This document shows, piece after piece, positions 45,962-54,620 of a DNA stretch of 64,000 nucleotides. The translations under genes were made by a program, and so were the position numbers. The first letter of the stretch is position 1. Each line of letters opens with the position of its first letter. The notes beneath the pieces are model-generated. The model was not told the DNA's origin. It did not search any database and saw only the letters and a program-made list of their open reading frames with translations. The stretch is from Flavobacterium aquaticum (lineage in GTDB: Bacteria; Bacteroidota; Bacteroidia; Flavobacteriales; Flavobacteriaceae): assembly GCF_003259835.1 (NCBI RefSeq), contig NZ_QLMI01000007.1, forward strand, positions 118,885 to 182,884, written 5' to 3'.

Positions 45962-46315
45962 TTATAAAAAATGCATTTTTATTTTTTTAATTAAATCTAT
46001 TATTTCATTATTTTTCAATTCTTCCGTATTTAATTCCCAAATAGAATAGTTATTATATGGAGATGTTTTATATTTTTTATGCTTAAAGTCAGAATGAATT
46101 TCACTGATTAATGTTGTTAATGCATCGATTTTATCTTGATTAATATTTTTGAAGGGATATTTTAGTCCAATTTTCTCTTTTCTAATAAATACTGTAAAAG
46201 ATATCGATTTTTCAATTTTTGAAATAATATAGTTATCTCTAAAACCAAATGTTTGATCATTAAAAGAATTGTTTAATTCTTCGTTAAATTTTTTTAATTC
46301 AAAATCATTTCTCAT
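45962..46315 (-). CDS. Small protein of unknown function
   Basis: A 117-residue cytoplasmic protein (MRNDFELKKFNEELNN) with no recognised family and no signal peptide. It is rich in Lys, Asn and Ile and has mixed helical and strand character. The frame stays open upstream into the DUF1801 gene, but the ATG at 46315 is placed 14 bases after that gene's stop, which fits an operon. It may be a lineage-specific gene. Confidence 0.55.
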   Translation of the reverse strand: MRNDFELKKFNEELNNSFNDQTFGFRDNYIISKIEKSISFTVFIRKEKIGLKYPFKNINQDKIDALTTLISEIHSDFKHKKYKTSPYNNYSIWELNTEELKNNEIIDLIKKIKMHFL

Positions 46316-46329
46316 TTCATTTTTTTTTT

Positions 46330-46722
46330 TTACTTCAACCTTTCCAAAACTCCTTTTCGCTTTACAATATTCTTGTAATCCCACTGAATTTCTTTTGCTT
46401 TTTGAAACCAAATTTTTAAATCAGCACTATTAATTTCATTAACGGAATTATAAAAAATAGAAGCGTCTTGAAATTTACCTCCTAAAACGTTGAGTTTAGT
46501 CTCTTCAAACGATTTTCCACTCCAAAACATCAATCGAATGCCTTTCTTTTGTTTGCTGTACCCTACAATCGGATTCCCTTCTAAAAACCAAACAGGATGC
46601 GCGTGCCAAATTTTATTTTCAGCTTCGGGTAAATGCAAGTTGATTTGTTCTGCTAATGAATTACTGATTAACCGATCTTCTTCTGATTGAGAGTTATTGT
46701 ATCTAGAGATTTCTGGATTCAT
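46330..46722 (-). CDS. DUF1801 family protein
   Basis: A 130-residue protein of the DUF1801 (YdhG-like) fold: IWHAHPVWFLEGNPIVGYS, KKGIRLMFWSGKSF, and LKIWFQKAKEIQWDYKN. The fold is a small alpha/beta domain of unknown function, often in soluble proteins. It is followed at 14 bases by a small unknown gene on the same strand. Confidence 0.75.
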   Translation of the reverse strand: MNPEISRYNNSQSEEDRLISNSLAEQINLHLPEAENKIWHAHPVWFLEGNPIVGYSKQKKGIRLMFWSGKSFEETKLNVLGGKFQDASIFYNSVNEINSADLKIWFQKAKEIQWDYKNIVKRKGVLERLK

Positions 46723-46748
46723 TGAAATGTTGTTTGAATCAAATTTAA

Positions 46749-46774
46749 TAAAAAACTCCGAGAAGTATCGGAGC
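46749..46774 (-). terminator. Terminator after the exported protein gene at 46781
   Basis: On the minus strand the stem CTCCGA / TCGGAG (46756-46761 and 46768-46773) with a six-base loop runs into a T-run (A-run 46749-46755). Confidence 0.75.
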
Positions 46775-46780
46775 CAAGTT

Positions 46781-47683
46781 TTATTTTATAATGTCTATAG
46801 TTTTTCGAATTTCTGTAATATCGGGTTGTTGATTCTCACATTTTTGAACACTTTCGGGATGAATTTTTTCGATAAAACGATTGTAATCTTTACAACTTTT
46901 AAAAATATTGAATTCTTTGTTTTTGAAATCCCAAACTATTCCTTTTTTATTAATCATTTCTTGCGCAAGAGTGTAACCAGATGCCCCACCAAGACCAAAT
47001 GCAGCACCTTGAGCCCAAATGTTTGCTAAATCCATTTCAGCATAAAAATAGTTATCTCCACCTTTTATGACTCTTGTAAAACTATGTGGTAAATCATTTG
47101 TTTGTGCATTATCATTTTTATTTCTGTTAGAAATTGCAATAACGGCCTTAATTTGAAAGTACAAATAACCTTTGTAAGAAATCGCAAAAACTTTTTTTAT
47201 CTTTTTTTCAGAAACTTTATAATAGAAATAACAATGATCTTCGATAGATTCAAGCTCTTCATCTTCGTAATCCGTTAAATCTTTTGCGAAAATTTTAGGA
47301 TTTTCATTCGGCGTTTTTTTTATAAAGTCTTCTTTCGTGTAATAAATTCCGTCAGGATAATTTGCTTTGAAAAGAATTTCTTTAGGTTTTTCTGTTAAAC
47401 CTTTTTCTTTTTTTATTCTTTCTTCTTCTTGAAATTGTTGACTTTTGTAAACTACATTCTCTTGTTCGTCAACAACTAATTTTACTGCATTTTTGAAATA
47501 GATAAACTCAGATTTCGTTGCGACATTTATAAAAGTAACCTGATTATTTACCGTCTTTAAATTGGTAAACTCGTATTTTTGATTCGTTGTTAGTGTAATA
47601 AAACCTTTTTTTGTTTCTGGAATTTCTTGTCCCAAAATAACGGAGCTAAAAAAAAGGAAAAGGTAAATTAATTTCAATTTCAT
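46781..47683 (-). CDS. Exported protein of unknown function
   Basis: A 300-residue protein with signal peptide MKLKLIYLFLFFSSVILGQ. I recognise no family. The early part (GFITLTTNQKYEFTNLKTVNNQVTF) and KNAVKLVVDEQENVVYKSQ read like a domain describing cell-surface phosphoryl or attribute-like repeats, but no enzyme motif is visible. Two cysteines near the end (FKSCKDYNRFI and VQKCENQQ) may pair. It follows tpiA by 7 bases in the same direction, so it is probably co-transcribed with tpiA. Confidence 0.6.
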   Translation of the reverse strand: MKLKLIYLFLFFSSVILGQEIPETKKGFITLTTNQKYEFTNLKTVNNQVTFINVATKSEFIYFKNAVKLVVDEQENVVYKSQQFQEEERIKKEKGLTEKPKEILFKANYPDGIYYTKEDFIKKTPNENPKIFAKDLTDYEDEELESIEDHCYFYYKVSEKKIKKVFAISYKGYLYFQIKAVIAISNRNKNDNAQTNDLPHSFTRVIKGGDNYFYAEMDLANIWAQGAAFGLGGASGYTLAQEMINKKGIVWDFKNKEFNIFKSCKDYNRFIEKIHPESVQKCENQQPDITEIRKTIDIIK

Positions 47684-47690
47684 AACTTAA

Positions 47691-48440
47691 TTAAAACCCA
47701 TTCACAATAGCCAAAAAGTCATCTGCTTTTAAAGCGGCACCACCAATTAATCCACCATCGACATCAGGTTTTGAGAAGATTTCTTTGGCGTTATCTGGTT
47801 TTACACTTCCTCCGTATAAAATGGTTAAGTTGTCTGCAATGTCAAAACCGTAAACTTTTTCAACTAAAGTTCTAATGAATTTATGCATTTCTTGCGCTTG
47901 TTCTGGTGAAGCGGTTTCACCTGTTCCAATTGCCCAAACCGGTTCGTAAGCCAATACAATATTCGCCCAATCTTTCTTCTCTAAATGGAATAAACCATCG
48001 CGTAATTGGTATTCTACGACATTAAAATGATTGTCATTTTGGCGGTCTTTTAACTCTTCACCAAAACAAAAAATAACTCGCATTTCATGTTTTAAAGCCG
48101 TATCGACTTTACTAGCTAACAAAGCATTTGTTTCATGAAAATAGGCACGTCTTTCACTGTGTCCTAAGATTACTGTGTTTACGTCGATATCTGTTAACAT
48201 AGAAGCTGCAATTTCGCCTGTAAAAGCACCACCTTCCGCTTGATGCATGTTTTGTGCGGCTACTGTAATTCCTTTTCCATTCGTAATTTCAACTGCTTTT
48301 GACAAGTTGACAAACGTTGGAGCTACAATAATTTCAGTAGTAGTATTTGGTTTTTTTGCTATAATTTCTTCTAATAATGCAACTGTTTCTTTTTGAGTTT
48401 TGTGCATTTTCCAGTTTCCGGCAACGATATTTTTTCTCAT
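47691..48440 (-). CDS. tpiA: Triosephosphate isomerase
   Basis: A 249-residue TIM-barrel enzyme interconverting dihydroxyacetone phosphate and glyceraldehyde 3-phosphate in glycolysis. Active-site segments: AGNWKMHKT (Lys), ILGHSERRAYF (His), AYEPVWAIGTG (Glu) and the phosphate-binding YGGSVKPDN and LIGGAAL. The length and all catalytic residues are normal. Confidence 0.97.
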   Translation of the reverse strand: MRKNIVAGNWKMHKTQKETVALLEEIIAKKPNTTTEIIVAPTFVNLSKAVEITNGKGITVAAQNMHQAEGGAFTGEIAASMLTDIDVNTVILGHSERRAYFHETNALLASKVDTALKHEMRVIFCFGEELKDRQNDNHFNVVEYQLRDGLFHLEKKDWANIVLAYEPVWAIGTGETASPEQAQEMHKFIRTLVEKVYGFDIADNLTILYGGSVKPDNAKEIFSKPDVDGGLIGGAALKADDFLAIVNGF

Positions 48441-48551
48441 TGAAATTTCATTTTTAATAATTTCAAAAGTACTAATTTGTTTGTTTAATTAGTATTTTTT
48501 GGTCACCTCATTGTAATAAATTTACGCAAAGGTTTGCGAAGATTCGACTAT

Positions 48552-49052
48552 TTATTTAACCTTGTTTAATACCTCTTTTATTTTGTCAAAATCTTTTTCT
48601 ATGGCTCTGTATAAAACAATTTTACCAGTTTTGTCTACTATTAAATATCTTGGAATCCAATCTACATCTAATGATTTTCCAAATGTTCCTTTCATATTAT
48701 CACCAATGAAATAATTCTCACCTTCCACTTCATGTTTTTCGATTCCTTGAATCCATTTTTCAAATGTTTTGTCAAAGGATAAGTTTACAAAAACAACGTC
48801 TTTTCCATAAGCTTGGTTTAATTTTTTTACTTCTGGCATTGCTTTGATACAATCTGAACACCATGAAGCCCAAAGTTCTATAAATATAGTCTTTCCTTCA
48901 TGTTTTTTTACTATTTCTTGAAAAGTAATTGGTTTGTCTTCAGTTGTTTTTAAAACGTAGTCAAGACTTTCTTTTTTAAATGTACTTTCTTCTTTTTGAG
49001 CACAACCTAAAGTGCTGATTAGCATGGTTGCTAAAACGAATATTTTTTTCAT
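48552..49052 (-). CDS. TlpA-like thioredoxin-fold lipoprotein
   Basis: A 166-residue lipoprotein (lipobox LGC, Cys at about residue 17) with a thioredoxin fold of the TlpA/ResA type. The active-site motif reads WASWCSDCIKAMPEV (CSDC). It likely reduces disulfides or cytochrome-type cysteines in the envelope. It starts 3 bases after the DoxX/thioredoxin protein (its upstream neighbour) and forms a redox operon with it. Confidence 0.85.
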   Translation of the reverse strand: MKKIFVLATMLISTLGCAQKEESTFKKESLDYVLKTTEDKPITFQEIVKKHEGKTIFIELWASWCSDCIKAMPEVKKLNQAYGKDVVFVNLSFDKTFEKWIQGIEKHEVEGENYFIGDNMKGTFGKSLDVDWIPRYLIVDKTGKIVLYRAIEKDFDKIKEVLNKVK

Positions 49053-49055
49053 AGC

Positions 49056-50129
49056 TTATTTTTTTAATTCCGAATACGGTTTTTTAATTAATTTTTTGAA
49101 TTCAGTTCCGTTGAATTTATTTTCATTGATGCCGTCGTAGTATTTGAATTCATTACCATTCCATAAATATTTCACTCCAGGAGTATCTCTTCCTGTTCCT
49201 AATTCGGTCCAAAACGGAATTACATCAATCATTTTATATGGGAATTTCGTTCCTGCGAATTCAAAGAAGGTTGGAATTTTCTCTGGTTCTTCGTTCATGA
49301 AAATTACGTAAACAGGAGGGAAGTTCTTATCTTTTTTACGCATTTCGTTCAATTCTTTTGCGGTATCCATACAATGGTCGCAACCTGGAACAAAATAGCA
49401 CAGAATTTTTTTATCAGTATCAATTCCTGGGAAATATTTCTCGTAACCCGATTTTACTTTTTTAGGAGTGTCTTCGGTTTTCTTTTCTTCCACTTTTTTA
49501 ATAGTATCTTTTACTATTTCAGCTTTTGGTTCTTCAACAGTTAATAAAGCGCTAGAATCCGCAATAACGCCTAAATTGTCTTGAATTTCAGAAGTGGGTT
49601 CTTCAATAACTTCTGCAACCGGGCGAATAGGAGCCAACATGAAAAGTCCTAAAATACAGCCTAAAGCAACCGATTTCAACAACCAAAAATTCGATTTTCC
49701 ATCAGCAGGTAATATTTTGAATAACCAAACTAACAATCCTATCGCAATGATATTTTTAATGATGGCTTCTACTGGTGTCATAGGAATTAATTCTCCAAAA
49801 CAACCACAGTTTCCTGCATTTCCACTTGCAAACGTAGTGTAACTCAAATGAATCGTAAATACCGCCAATAATAAAATCGTAGCTGGAATCGTGATTTTTT
49901 TCAAGTAATCTTTTAATAAAATAGCAATTCCTAATGCAAATTCAATTCCGATTAAAATTCTTGAGAAATAAGGAGCAAAACCTTCTGAAAATCCTAATGG
50001 ATACAATTGTTTTACTTCAAAAGTGGATATCGCAAAATAAGGTGAAGGATATAATTTGGCTACAGCCGAAACAATAAATAAGGCAGAAATAATTAGGCGT
50101 AAAATCCAACTTAAGTTTTCTTTTTTCAT
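49056..50129 (-). CDS. BT_3928-type DoxX/MauE membrane protein with thioredoxin-like C-terminus
   Basis: A 357-residue protein: an N-terminal four-helix membrane part of the DoxX/MauE type (about 1-160, LILKDYLKKITIPATILLLA), a Glu/Lys-rich linker (about 175-235), and a thioredoxin-like C-terminus with a CxxC at GCDHCMDTAKEL. The BT_3928 family in Bacteroidota has this architecture. It is inferred to carry electrons across the membrane to envelope thioredoxins. The next gene, 3 bases downstream, encodes a TlpA-like lipoprotein, a fitting partner. Confidence 0.82.
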   Translation of the reverse strand: MKKENLSWILRLIISALFIVSAVAKLYPSPYFAISTFEVKQLYPLGFSEGFAPYFSRILIGIEFALGIAILLKDYLKKITIPATILLLAVFTIHLSYTTFASGNAGNCGCFGELIPMTPVEAIIKNIIAIGLLVWLFKILPADGKSNFWLLKSVALGCILGLFMLAPIRPVAEVIEEPTSEIQDNLGVIADSSALLTVEEPKAEIVKDTIKKVEEKKTEDTPKKVKSGYEKYFPGIDTDKKILCYFVPGCDHCMDTAKELNEMRKKDKNFPPVYVIFMNEEPEKIPTFFEFAGTKFPYKMIDVIPFWTELGTGRDTPGVKYLWNGNEFKYYDGINENKFNGTEFKKLIKKPYSELKK

Positions 50130-50189
50130 GCTTTTTTTGATTTTTGATAAAAATACAACTTACAAAAAAGGTAATGTGTTAACGACTTG

Positions 50190-50729
50190 TTATTTATTTT
50201 CCATTAAAATCAAGGCGAAAACCGAATAGTTAATCATGTCTTGGTAATTGGCGTCAATTCCTTCTGAAACTAAAGTTTTTCCTTTGTTATCTTCAATTTG
50301 CTTCACGCGAAGTAACTTTTGAATGATTAAATCGGTTAACGAACTGATTCGCATATCGCGCCAAGCTTCGCCATAATCATGATTTTTGTTTTCCATTAAG
50401 GCTTTAGTTTCTGCGATTTTTTCATCGTATAAGCGCACCGCTTCATCAGCTGACATATCAGGTTGACTTGCAACTCCTTTTTCCATTTGAATCAATGCCA
50501 TCGCACAATAATTGATAATTCCAATGAATTCTGAAGCTTCACCTTCGTCCACTTTTCGAATCTCATTTTCTTGTAAACTACGAATTCTTTGCGCTTTAAT
50601 GAAAATTTGATCAGTTAAAGAAGGCAAACGTAAAATACGCCATGCAGTGCCATAATCGTGTGCTTTTTTGGAAAATAAATCGCGACAAACCGCTATAACT
50701 TTATCATATTGTTGAGAAGTATTCGACAT
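50190..50729 (-). CDS. DUF1599 protein with two tandem domain copies
   Basis: A 179-residue protein consisting of two similar halves. In each, a helix with the HDYG motif occurs (KKAHDYGTAWRILR and NKNHDYGEAWRDMR), followed by SLTDQIFIKAQRIRSL and SLTDLIIQKLLRVKQI, and closing INYCAMALIQME and INYSVFALILME. The family is described as DUF1599, classed with nucleotide-modification-associated domains; its function is unproven. I chose the ATG at 50729 over one 14 codons upstream. It is divergent from folP. Confidence 0.85.
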   Translation of the reverse strand: MSNTSQQYDKVIAVCRDLFSKKAHDYGTAWRILRLPSLTDQIFIKAQRIRSLQENEIRKVDEGEASEFIGIINYCAMALIQMEKGVASQPDMSADEAVRLYDEKIAETKALMENKNHDYGEAWRDMRISSLTDLIIQKLLRVKQIEDNKGKTLVSEGIDANYQDMINYSVFALILMENK

Positions 50730-50773
50730 TATTTGCTTTATATTTGTGTGAGAATTTTCAAAAGTAATCATTT

Positions 50774-50804
50774 AAGTGAAAAGTGAAAAGTGAAAAGTGA
50801 AAAG
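50774..50804. repeat. Tandem heptamer AAGTGAA, four copies
   Basis: Four exact 7-base units (50774-50801) plus three bases, in the spacer between the divergent DUF1599 and folP genes, ending 14 bases before the folP ATG. Copy number could vary by slipped replication. Confidence 0.85.
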
Positions 50805-50818
50805 AAATACAAATTAAG

Positions 50819-51640
50819 ATGAATATCAATTGCAACGGAAATTTAATCGATTTATCAACTCCAAAAGTAATGGGGATTTTGAATGTGACGCCCAATTCGT
50901 TTTACGATGGTGGCAAGCACAAAGAAATCAATTCGATTATTCATCAGGTTGACAAAATGCTTTCGGAAGGAGCTGATTTTATTGATATTGGAGCTTATTC
51001 GAGTAAGCCAAGTGCCGAATTTGTCTCGGAAGAAGAAGAAATCAAACGTCTGGTTCCGATTGTGAAATCATTGGTTGAAACGTTTTCCAATATTATTTTA
51101 TCGGTAGATACATTTCGAGCTCAAGTTGCGAAAGCTTCAGTAGAAAATGGAGTTGCGATGGTAAATGACATTGCAGCAGGTTTGTTAGATGATAAAATGT
51201 TGGAAACCGTTGCCGAATTGAAAGTGCCGTATATCATGATGCACATGCGAGGCAATCCGCAAACGATGCAAAGTCTAACCGATTACGAAGACATTGTGAA
51301 AGAAATGATTTTCTATTTTTCGGAGCGAATTCAAAAGGCGAGAAGTTTTGGAATTTCGGATATTGTGATTGATCCTGGATTTGGTTTTGCCAAAACTGTA
51401 GAACAAAATTACGAAGTATTACATAAAATGGAATTGTTTTCGATGTTAGAATTACCATTGTTAGCCGGAGTTTCCAGAAAATCAATGATTTATAAAGTAT
51501 TGGAAAATTCGCCACAAGAAGCGTTGAATGGGACTTCGGTTTTGAATACAATCGCGTTACAAAAAGGAGCTAAAATTCTCCGAGTTCATGATGTTAAAGA
51601 AGCGGTTGAGTGTATAAAATTAGTTAGTAAATTAAAATAA
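50819..51640 (+). CDS. folP: Dihydropteroate synthase
   Basis: A 273-residue TIM-barrel enzyme joining dihydropterin pyrophosphate and p-aminobenzoate in folate synthesis, the sulfonamide target. Motifs: VMGILNVTPNSFYDGGK, FIDIGAYSSKP, LSVDTFRA, MVNDIAAG, YIMMHMRGNPQTMQ, VIDPGFGFAKT and AGVSRKSMI. All are intact and the length is normal. It overlaps nothing but is followed 3 bases on by a lipoprotein gene in the same direction. Confidence 0.97.
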   Translation: MNINCNGNLIDLSTPKVMGILNVTPNSFYDGGKHKEINSIIHQVDKMLSEGADFIDIGAYSSKPSAEFVSEEEEIKRLVPIVKSLVETFSNIILSVDTFRAQVAKASVENGVAMVNDIAAGLLDDKMLETVAELKVPYIMMHMRGNPQTMQSLTDYEDIVKEMIFYFSERIQKARSFGISDIVIDPGFGFAKTVEQNYEVLHKMELFSMLELPLLAGVSRKSMIYKVLENSPQEALNGTSVLNTIALQKGAKILRVHDVKEAVECIKLVSKLK

Positions 51641-51643
51641 AGA

Positions 51644-52381
51644 ATGAAGAAATTAGTTGCTATTGTTGTCTTAATGGGTTTGTTTTCGTGTAATAACGAA
51701 GAAGTATTGTTACCTCAAGAAAGTGTTTCAGTTTTAAAAGAAATGACCGATCATTCTCCTATTTATATGTTTTTTAAAACAGAAGAGAATCCAGATGGCA
51801 AAGAGAAATTAGATACGATTGTAGAAGTGAATCGTAAAAATTCAATTTCTTCAACCAATTGGGTTTTTAATATCGACAAACGTTTGCCATTGAAATTAGT
51901 CATTCCAGAAGTGATGAATTTACAAGACAAAAAGAAGCGCAGTTCGCATTCGAAAGAAGGAACTATGAACGTTTTCACCTATTCAGATAGCGTGGCTAAG
52001 AATTTGGCTTTTTTTCCTTTTACGGACGTAGAGTTCAAGTATAGCAAACATTTTTCTAAGTTTTTCATTAAAAAACACGCGGAACACTATAGAAACTACC
52101 ACAATTTCACCGTAAATTTCAATAAAGACAACAAAATTACTGTTGATGGAAACGATGTTTCAAGAGAAGAATTTATCGATTTTATCAGAGACTTTGCTGA
52201 CTTTACAAGTGATGGAAAAATCACGATGCTACATTTGAATTTTGACAATCGCTTAACGTACGACCAATACATTCAAAATAAAATTTTGGCATGGAAAGCA
52301 ACGAATAGTGAAATTCAATTGTCTTCTTTTGAGTTCGTTTATGATGAGAAGAAGTTGCCTGAATGTGGATGTAAGCTTTAG
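51644..52381 (+). CDS. Putative lipoprotein of unknown function
   Basis: A 245-residue exported lipoprotein (lipobox LFSC, Cys at about residue 16). The body contains several Lys-rich stretches and EFIDFIRDFADFTSDGK, with a C-terminal PECGCKL; no enzyme motif is visible and I do not recognise the family. It follows folP by 3 bases, so it is probably in the same transcript. Confidence 0.65.
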   Translation: MKKLVAIVVLMGLFSCNNEEVLLPQESVSVLKEMTDHSPIYMFFKTEENPDGKEKLDTIVEVNRKNSISSTNWVFNIDKRLPLKLVIPEVMNLQDKKKRSSHSKEGTMNVFTYSDSVAKNLAFFPFTDVEFKYSKHFSKFFIKKHAEHYRNYHNFTVNFNKDNKITVDGNDVSREEFIDFIRDFADFTSDGKITMLHLNFDNRLTYDQYIQNKILAWKATNSEIQLSSFEFVYDEKKLPECGCKL

Positions 52382-52501
52382 AAGAGTTTTGAGTTAGGAG
52401 TTGGAAGTTGGGAGTTTTTTAATTGAGTTAATTGATTTTATGAAGTACATTTTTCTTGGCAAAGCTAATTTCACAATTTGAAACTCTTAACTCGCAACTC
52501 G

Positions 52502-52975
52502 CTACTGATGATGATACGGCTCGTTTCTCAAAATCGTGAACCCTCTATAAATTTGCTCGATGACAAATAAGCGTACCATTTGATGCGAAAACGTCATTTC
52601 GGATAACGAGACTTTTCCTTGTGCTTTTTGGTAAACGGTTTCGCTAAATCCGTATGGACCACCGATTACGAATACTAACGTTTTAATTCCGGCATTCATT
52701 TTCTTTTGTAAAAAATCGGAGAAACCTACACTGCTGTATGTTTTTCCGTTTTCATCGAGTAGAATTAATTGGTCGGTTGGTGTGATTTTGGATAAAATCA
52801 ATTCGCCTTCTTTTTCTTTTTGTTGGGCTTCAGATAAATTCTTTACGTTTTTGATATCGGGAATGATTTCCAAATCAAATTTCACGTAAAACGACAAACG
52901 CTTGGTATAATCATCAATCAAAGTTTGAAGCGCTTTATTATCTGTTTTTCCGATAGTTAAAAGACGAATGTTCAT
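52502..52975 (-). CDS. rlmH: 23S rRNA (pseudouridine-1915-N3) methyltransferase
   Basis: A 157-residue SPOUT-class methyltransferase for helix 69 of 23S rRNA. It shows LLTIGKTDNKALQTLI at the start, LILLDENGKTYSS, the SAM-knot FVIGGPYGFS and the C-terminal MTFSHQMVRLFVIEQIYRGF and NEPYHHQ. It is normal in length and single-copy. Confidence 0.96.
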   Translation of the reverse strand: MNIRLLTIGKTDNKALQTLIDDYTKRLSFYVKFDLEIIPDIKNVKNLSEAQQKEKEGELILSKITPTDQLILLDENGKTYSSVGFSDFLQKKMNAGIKTLVFVIGGPYGFSETVYQKAQGKVSLSEMTFSHQMVRLFVIEQIYRGFTILRNEPYHHQ

Positions 52976-52995
52976 GTGGATTGTTTTGTGAAATG

Positions 52996-53024
52996 AAAAA
53001 TCACTCTTTTTAGGAGTGATTTTC
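52996..53024 (-). terminator. Terminator after the 53029 gene
   Basis: On the minus strand the stem AAAATCACTC / GAGTGATTTT (53014-53023 and 52997-53006) with a seven-base loop is followed by a T-rich run. Confidence 0.75.
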
Positions 53025-53028
53025 AGTA

Positions 53029-54513
53029 TTAGTTAATTTCTTCAGCTTCTTTTTCTTTAAAATCGACTTCGCAAGCGTAAGAGAATAATTTTTCATTTTT
53101 AATGATATCAGCAGTTCCTTCCGGAAGCATATCTTCCCAACCTGATTCTCCTCGGCAAATCATTTTTAAAATTTTTCTTGAGAAAATATCTAAGTTTTTT
53201 TCATCAAAATCTTTGATATCAATAACTTTTCCGTTGAATTTAAAGAATTTGTACAATTCTTTCATTCTAGGATGTACTTTTAAGTTTTCTGAAGTAATGA
53301 TGTTACCATTATTATCTTTCATAGGATATAGATACACTTTTAAATCGCGATAGAATAATTTTCCAAAAGCTTCTAAAATTCCTCCTGATAAATGGCGGTA
53401 GTACTTTTCGTCAAAAATTTCAATTAAATTATTAACTCCCATGGCTAATCCCATTCTAGCTTTCGAATAGTTAGAGAAGTATTCCACAACTTTGAAATAT
53501 TCTTGGAAGTTCGAAATCATTACAGTTTGCCCTAATTTACATAGTAATTCGGCTCTGTCTAAGAAATCGCGTTCGTCAATTTCACCTTCTGCTTTTAAGT
53601 TGGAAAGTGTGATTTCAAAGACAACGAAAGTATTTTCTTTATCAACTTTGTTTTCCTGAATGAACATCTCATAAGATTTCTTGTACATGTTCATGTTTAC
53701 CTTTGTAACAGGTCTAAAACTTCCTCTTAACGCTAGAATATTTTTCTTATACAAAACAGCTGCTGGAAGTATGTTTTTTCCATCAGGACCAAACATAACG
53801 GCATCCGTCATTCCATTTTTAACTAATTGTAAACTCATCAAACGATTGTCTACATTCGCAAAGCGAGGTCCAGAAAAGTTAATCGTGTCGATTTCTAATT
53901 GGTCTTTATCTAAATGGTCATATAAGTAACGAAGTAATTTTTTTGGGTCGTTGTATTTATAAAAAGCACCATAAATTAAGTTTACACCAAGGATTCCTAG
54001 CGTTTCTTGTTGTAATTTGGCGTCATTTTCTTTAAAACGAATGTGTAATGTAATTTCGTTATAATCTTCGTCTGGTTCAACTTGATACACGATTCCAACC
54101 CAACCATGTCCTTTAAACTGTTTAGCAAAATCAATAGTTGCTACAGTATTGGCATAACTAAAAAATAATTTATTAGGATGTTTGTCTCGGCTTAAACGTT
54201 GTTCTACCAAATTAATTTCATGAGACAACATCTTTTTTAAGCGACTTTCCGTTACATAACGACCATCTTCTTCAACACCATAAATAGCATCACTAAAGTC
54301 TTTATCGTATGCTGACATTGCCTTTGCAATAGTTCCAGACGAGGCGCCAGCTCTAAAAAAGTTACGTACTGTTTCTTGTCCTGCTCCAATCTCAGCAAAC
54401 GTTCCATAGATGTTTTCATTAAGATTAATTCTTAATGCTTTATCTTTAATAGAAGGAATTTGCTCTATCTCTCTGTCTCCACGAACTTTAATATCTGTAA
54501 CCATGCTTTTCAT
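53029..54513 (-). CDS. Conserved protein of unknown function (often mislabelled TonB-dependent receptor)
   Basis: A 494-residue cytoplasmic protein without signal peptide or TonB box. The conserved N-terminus (NLNENIYGTFAEIGAGQETVRNFF and SSGTIAKAMSAYDKDFSDAIYG), ILGVNLIYGAFYKYNDPKKL, TINFSGPRF and a late HPRMKELYKFFKFNG mark a family widespread in Bacteroidota and some other bacteria. Some databases label it TonB-dependent receptor, which does not fit the sequence. I prefer the ATG at 54513 (MKSMVTDIKVRGDRE) to one 32 codons upstream. The SAM-like glycine motif EIGAGQE is notable, but I cannot assign a reaction. Confidence 0.75.
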   Translation of the reverse strand: MKSMVTDIKVRGDREIEQIPSIKDKALRINLNENIYGTFAEIGAGQETVRNFFRAGASSGTIAKAMSAYDKDFSDAIYGVEEDGRYVTESRLKKMLSHEINLVEQRLSRDKHPNKLFFSYANTVATIDFAKQFKGHGWVGIVYQVEPDEDYNEITLHIRFKENDAKLQQETLGILGVNLIYGAFYKYNDPKKLLRYLYDHLDKDQLEIDTINFSGPRFANVDNRLMSLQLVKNGMTDAVMFGPDGKNILPAAVLYKKNILALRGSFRPVTKVNMNMYKKSYEMFIQENKVDKENTFVVFEITLSNLKAEGEIDERDFLDRAELLCKLGQTVMISNFQEYFKVVEYFSNYSKARMGLAMGVNNLIEIFDEKYYRHLSGGILEAFGKLFYRDLKVYLYPMKDNNGNIITSENLKVHPRMKELYKFFKFNGKVIDIKDFDEKNLDIFSRKILKMICRGESGWEDMLPEGTADIIKNEKLFSYACEVDFKEKEAEEIN

Positions 54514-54596
54514 TAAAATAATTTTTGGGGTACTTTGGAAAAAATAGTCTCCAATGGCAAAGTTAATCATTTTATAAAAACTACCATAATTATTGT

Positions 54597-54604
54597 TATT
54601 TTTG
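54597..54604 (+). promoter_or_regulatory. Putative -7 element of the MBL-fold gene
   Basis: TATTTTTG matches TAnnTTTG, 16 bases before the TTG start of the MBL-fold gene. It lies within the divergent spacer of 107 bases. Confidence 0.4.
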
Positions 54605-54620
54605 TGCAAAAGATAAGGCT

